Shown piece by piece: positions 62,276 through 64,000 of a DNA stretch of 64,000 nucleotides. The notes below the pieces were generated by a model, which saw nothing but the letters and a program-made list of their open reading frames with translations, had not been told where the DNA came from and ran no database searches. The position numbers were made by a program, and so were the translations under genes. How positions within the stretch are numbered: the first letter of the stretch is position 1; each line of letters opens with the position of its first letter. The stretch is from Hirudo medicinalis (Eukaryota; Annelida; Clitellata; Hirudinida; Hirudinidae): contig MPNW01000185.1 of assembly GCA_011800805.1 (NCBI GenBank), positions 59,234 through 123,233 on the forward strand, given 5' to 3'.

Positions 62276-63746
62276 TCAATCCCCACAATCCATCATCTTG
62301 TTATTCCTCTGCTTCATTCTGTGCTGAGTCCTTCTCTTGAAATCAGCCTTGTAATGGTACTGAAAGGGCATATTGAAGAATTTTCATGATAACCAGCAAT
62401 AATGACGTTCTATTCAATTGTAGTGTAATACAAGAGGAATGATTTGAAATAATATTTGTTATCAAGGGTATAAAATGGAAACCTTTCTCTCTTCTTTTGA
62501 TCCTTTCAAGTTGCCAGCTTTTCCAATGCATGGCGGTTCACCGAGATTGAAGATATCTCTAAGCAATGGATTTTCCTGTAATTTTCAGACAAAAAAAAAT
62601 CTACCAATAAAAATCTGAAGTCCTCATGTCAAATCATGCTTGTAAATGCTAATTTCTGTTTAAGAAAAATTCCCTGCCGATTAACAATGCCAAAAACACT
62701 GAATGCAATATTAATGTCAACAGCATGTAAAAATTCTTATGAAATAATAAGTCTAATTAGTAACAATTCAGAACGTCGAGGATTTTAAGGGTTTAAGAGC
62801 ATCGAACATACTTGGAGTTGGAAATTCATTCCAGTCCCAAGCACCCTGCACAGATTGTCGTAACGAAGCTTTGCGGCCCAACAATCAACAGTGATTTTCT
62901 CGTAGTCGCTGATCTGCACAGAAGAACTTGGTGTCAGCTGATTGGTTAATGCTTTATTTGAATGTCAGTCAATTTAACAATAAAAACAATGGGCCAAAAC
63001 AGCAACGTAACTCTGCAACACCATCGTCTTTGTGATTCTAGAGGTGAAAAAAACCCAATAAACTCATCCAATTAATACACCTAATTGGATCACCAGGGCT
63101 TTGAACATTTGGAAGCAAACATCTTAACAGCTTGTGACACAAAACATCAAATACATTTTCCAAGATATCCAGTTACCAACTGAGAACACAGATTATAATG
63201 TTTACTGCCTATAAACATAGACATCGATTACCTGCACGTCAAACTCCTCAAAGTCCCATGTCTCCACCATCTTGCAGATGTCACGGAAGATGGACCTCTG
63301 GACTTTCTTGTCCTTCTTCGCCCTGAACTTGTTGCTCTCTGCAATCAAGCCCCTCAGGAGTTCCATGAGGTTGTTGTACTGTGGCACGAGACTCTTGGGA
63401 AGTAGAAATAAGAAGACGATGATAGATGAGTTCCTTCAGATAAGTATAGTAAACAAATTCTTGCCGATACAAGTGTCTAAAAAGAAACGACGAGATTAAT
63501 AAGTATTACAAATAAAATAGTTAACTAATAATATATTATAAATGCTACCAGCTATTGCTGAAACCGAATTCAAAAATTGCAATGGAACATTTTGAGCACT
63601 GGTTTCGGAAAATACCGATTTAAAAAGCCACCTGAAAGTTCTCATCGGTGATTCCGAGCTCGAACATGAGGGCGATCGTTTCACCAGCAGTCCTTCTCAA
63701 CTCCATGTCGTTGCTCTTCAGCATGGAAGTTATTGAATTCAAGTGC
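62276..63746 (-). CDS. IFRD1: Interferon-related developmental regulator (IFRD1/2) C-terminal part; 5' exons off the right edge
   Basis: Five minus-strand exons are in the window: 63746-63632, 63393-63232, 62913-62812, 62575-62483 and 62359-62276, joining in phase to about 185 residues and a stop. IFRD proteins (Tis7/SKMc15) are alpha-helical transcriptional or translational co-regulators. The match is clear across the C-terminal domains: RRTAGETIALMFELG (the AGExIALxFE motif), KKDKKVQRSIFRDICKMVE, WAAKLRYDNLCRVLGTGMNF, QENPLLRDIFNLGEP, and a basic end with KRRTQHRMKQRNNK, like the family's KARTKARxKxRDKR tail. The first exon in view starts with one base of a split codon, so further exons lie beyond 64000. 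IFRD1 against IFRD2 cannot be decided; invertebrates usually have one. Confidence 0.94.
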
Positions 63747-64000
63747 CTGGGTGGTGATAGGAGTTACATACAAAGTTGATTCATGGCCACATGTAATTAG
63801 CTAATTATTTGTAATTGATTAAGTTAATAAAAAATTGGACTTAATTTAATTAATTAATACATATATTTATATGTATCATATTGGCTGATATTATTATTAT
63901 AATACTTATATTAAGTAATAAATTGTTAATTGCAGAATTAATACAGCAATATGAAAAAGTTGAGAATGGCAATAGTCTCAATACTCAATTCTAGTAGAAG
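63747..64000. other. Intron of IFRD at the right edge
   Basis: AT-rich sequence with no exon visible, upstream (minus strand) of the exon acceptor at 63747. Confidence 0.6.

Overview
This is an AT-rich animal genome segment. Genes have many short coding exons with GT-AG introns, and introns and spacers are full of (ATT)n/(GAT)n trinucleotide tracts and minisatellites. The gene set fits a bilaterian with neurons and motile cilia: a TARP/stargazin-like AMPA-receptor auxiliary subunit, a cilia- and flagella-associated protein (CFAP299), ECT2, prosaposin and a ZDHHC5/8-type palmitoyltransferase. The repeat style would suit a spiralian such as an annelid, but that is only an impression. I assembled exons by hand from splice sites, reading phase and family motifs. 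In most multi-exon genes every junction keeps the frame, which is the main evidence for the models.

Layout, left to right. 1-8839 (-): prosaposin-like gene, 3' end outside the window, with a 5.3-kb intron carrying several minisatellites. 8840-10774: spacer. 10775-24268 (+): five-exon TARP (CACNG) gene ending in a TTPV PDZ ligand; a hAT transposon relic sits in its large intron. 25278-25574 (-): small DMAC1-like membrane protein. 26357-27200 (+): Pro/Tyr-rich repeat protein. 27201-29217: spacer with a decayed multicopy-family fragment and a MITE. 29218-38491 (+): complete 24-exon ECT2. 39350-42966 (-): secreted protein resembling a TGF-beta prodomain with no cystine-knot ligand. 44798-49492 (-): ZDHHC5/8-like palmitoyltransferase with a Gln/His-rich tail. 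50273-53192 (+): RABEPK-like kelch protein with a one-base frame problem in exon 4. 53597-55114 (-): CFAP299. 55344-58315 (+): PGS1, mitochondrial phosphatidylglycerophosphate synthase. 58917-61212 (-): unrecognised acidic/basic coiled-coil protein. 62276-63746 (-): 3' part of an IFRD (interferon-related developmental regulator) gene running off the right edge.

The genes are mostly unrelated housekeeping or cell-biology genes arranged as convergent and divergent pairs; I see no operon-like functional cluster. The tightest divergent pair is CFAP299/PGS1, with 229 bp between start codons. Points most worth a second look: the prodomain-only TGF-beta-like protein, the acidic loop in the TARP ectodomain, the one-base problems in RABEPK and PGS1, the unknown coiled-coil protein, and several mobile or repeat families (hAT relic, MITE, tRNA-like SINE relic, a dispersed repeat pair, nested minisatellites).
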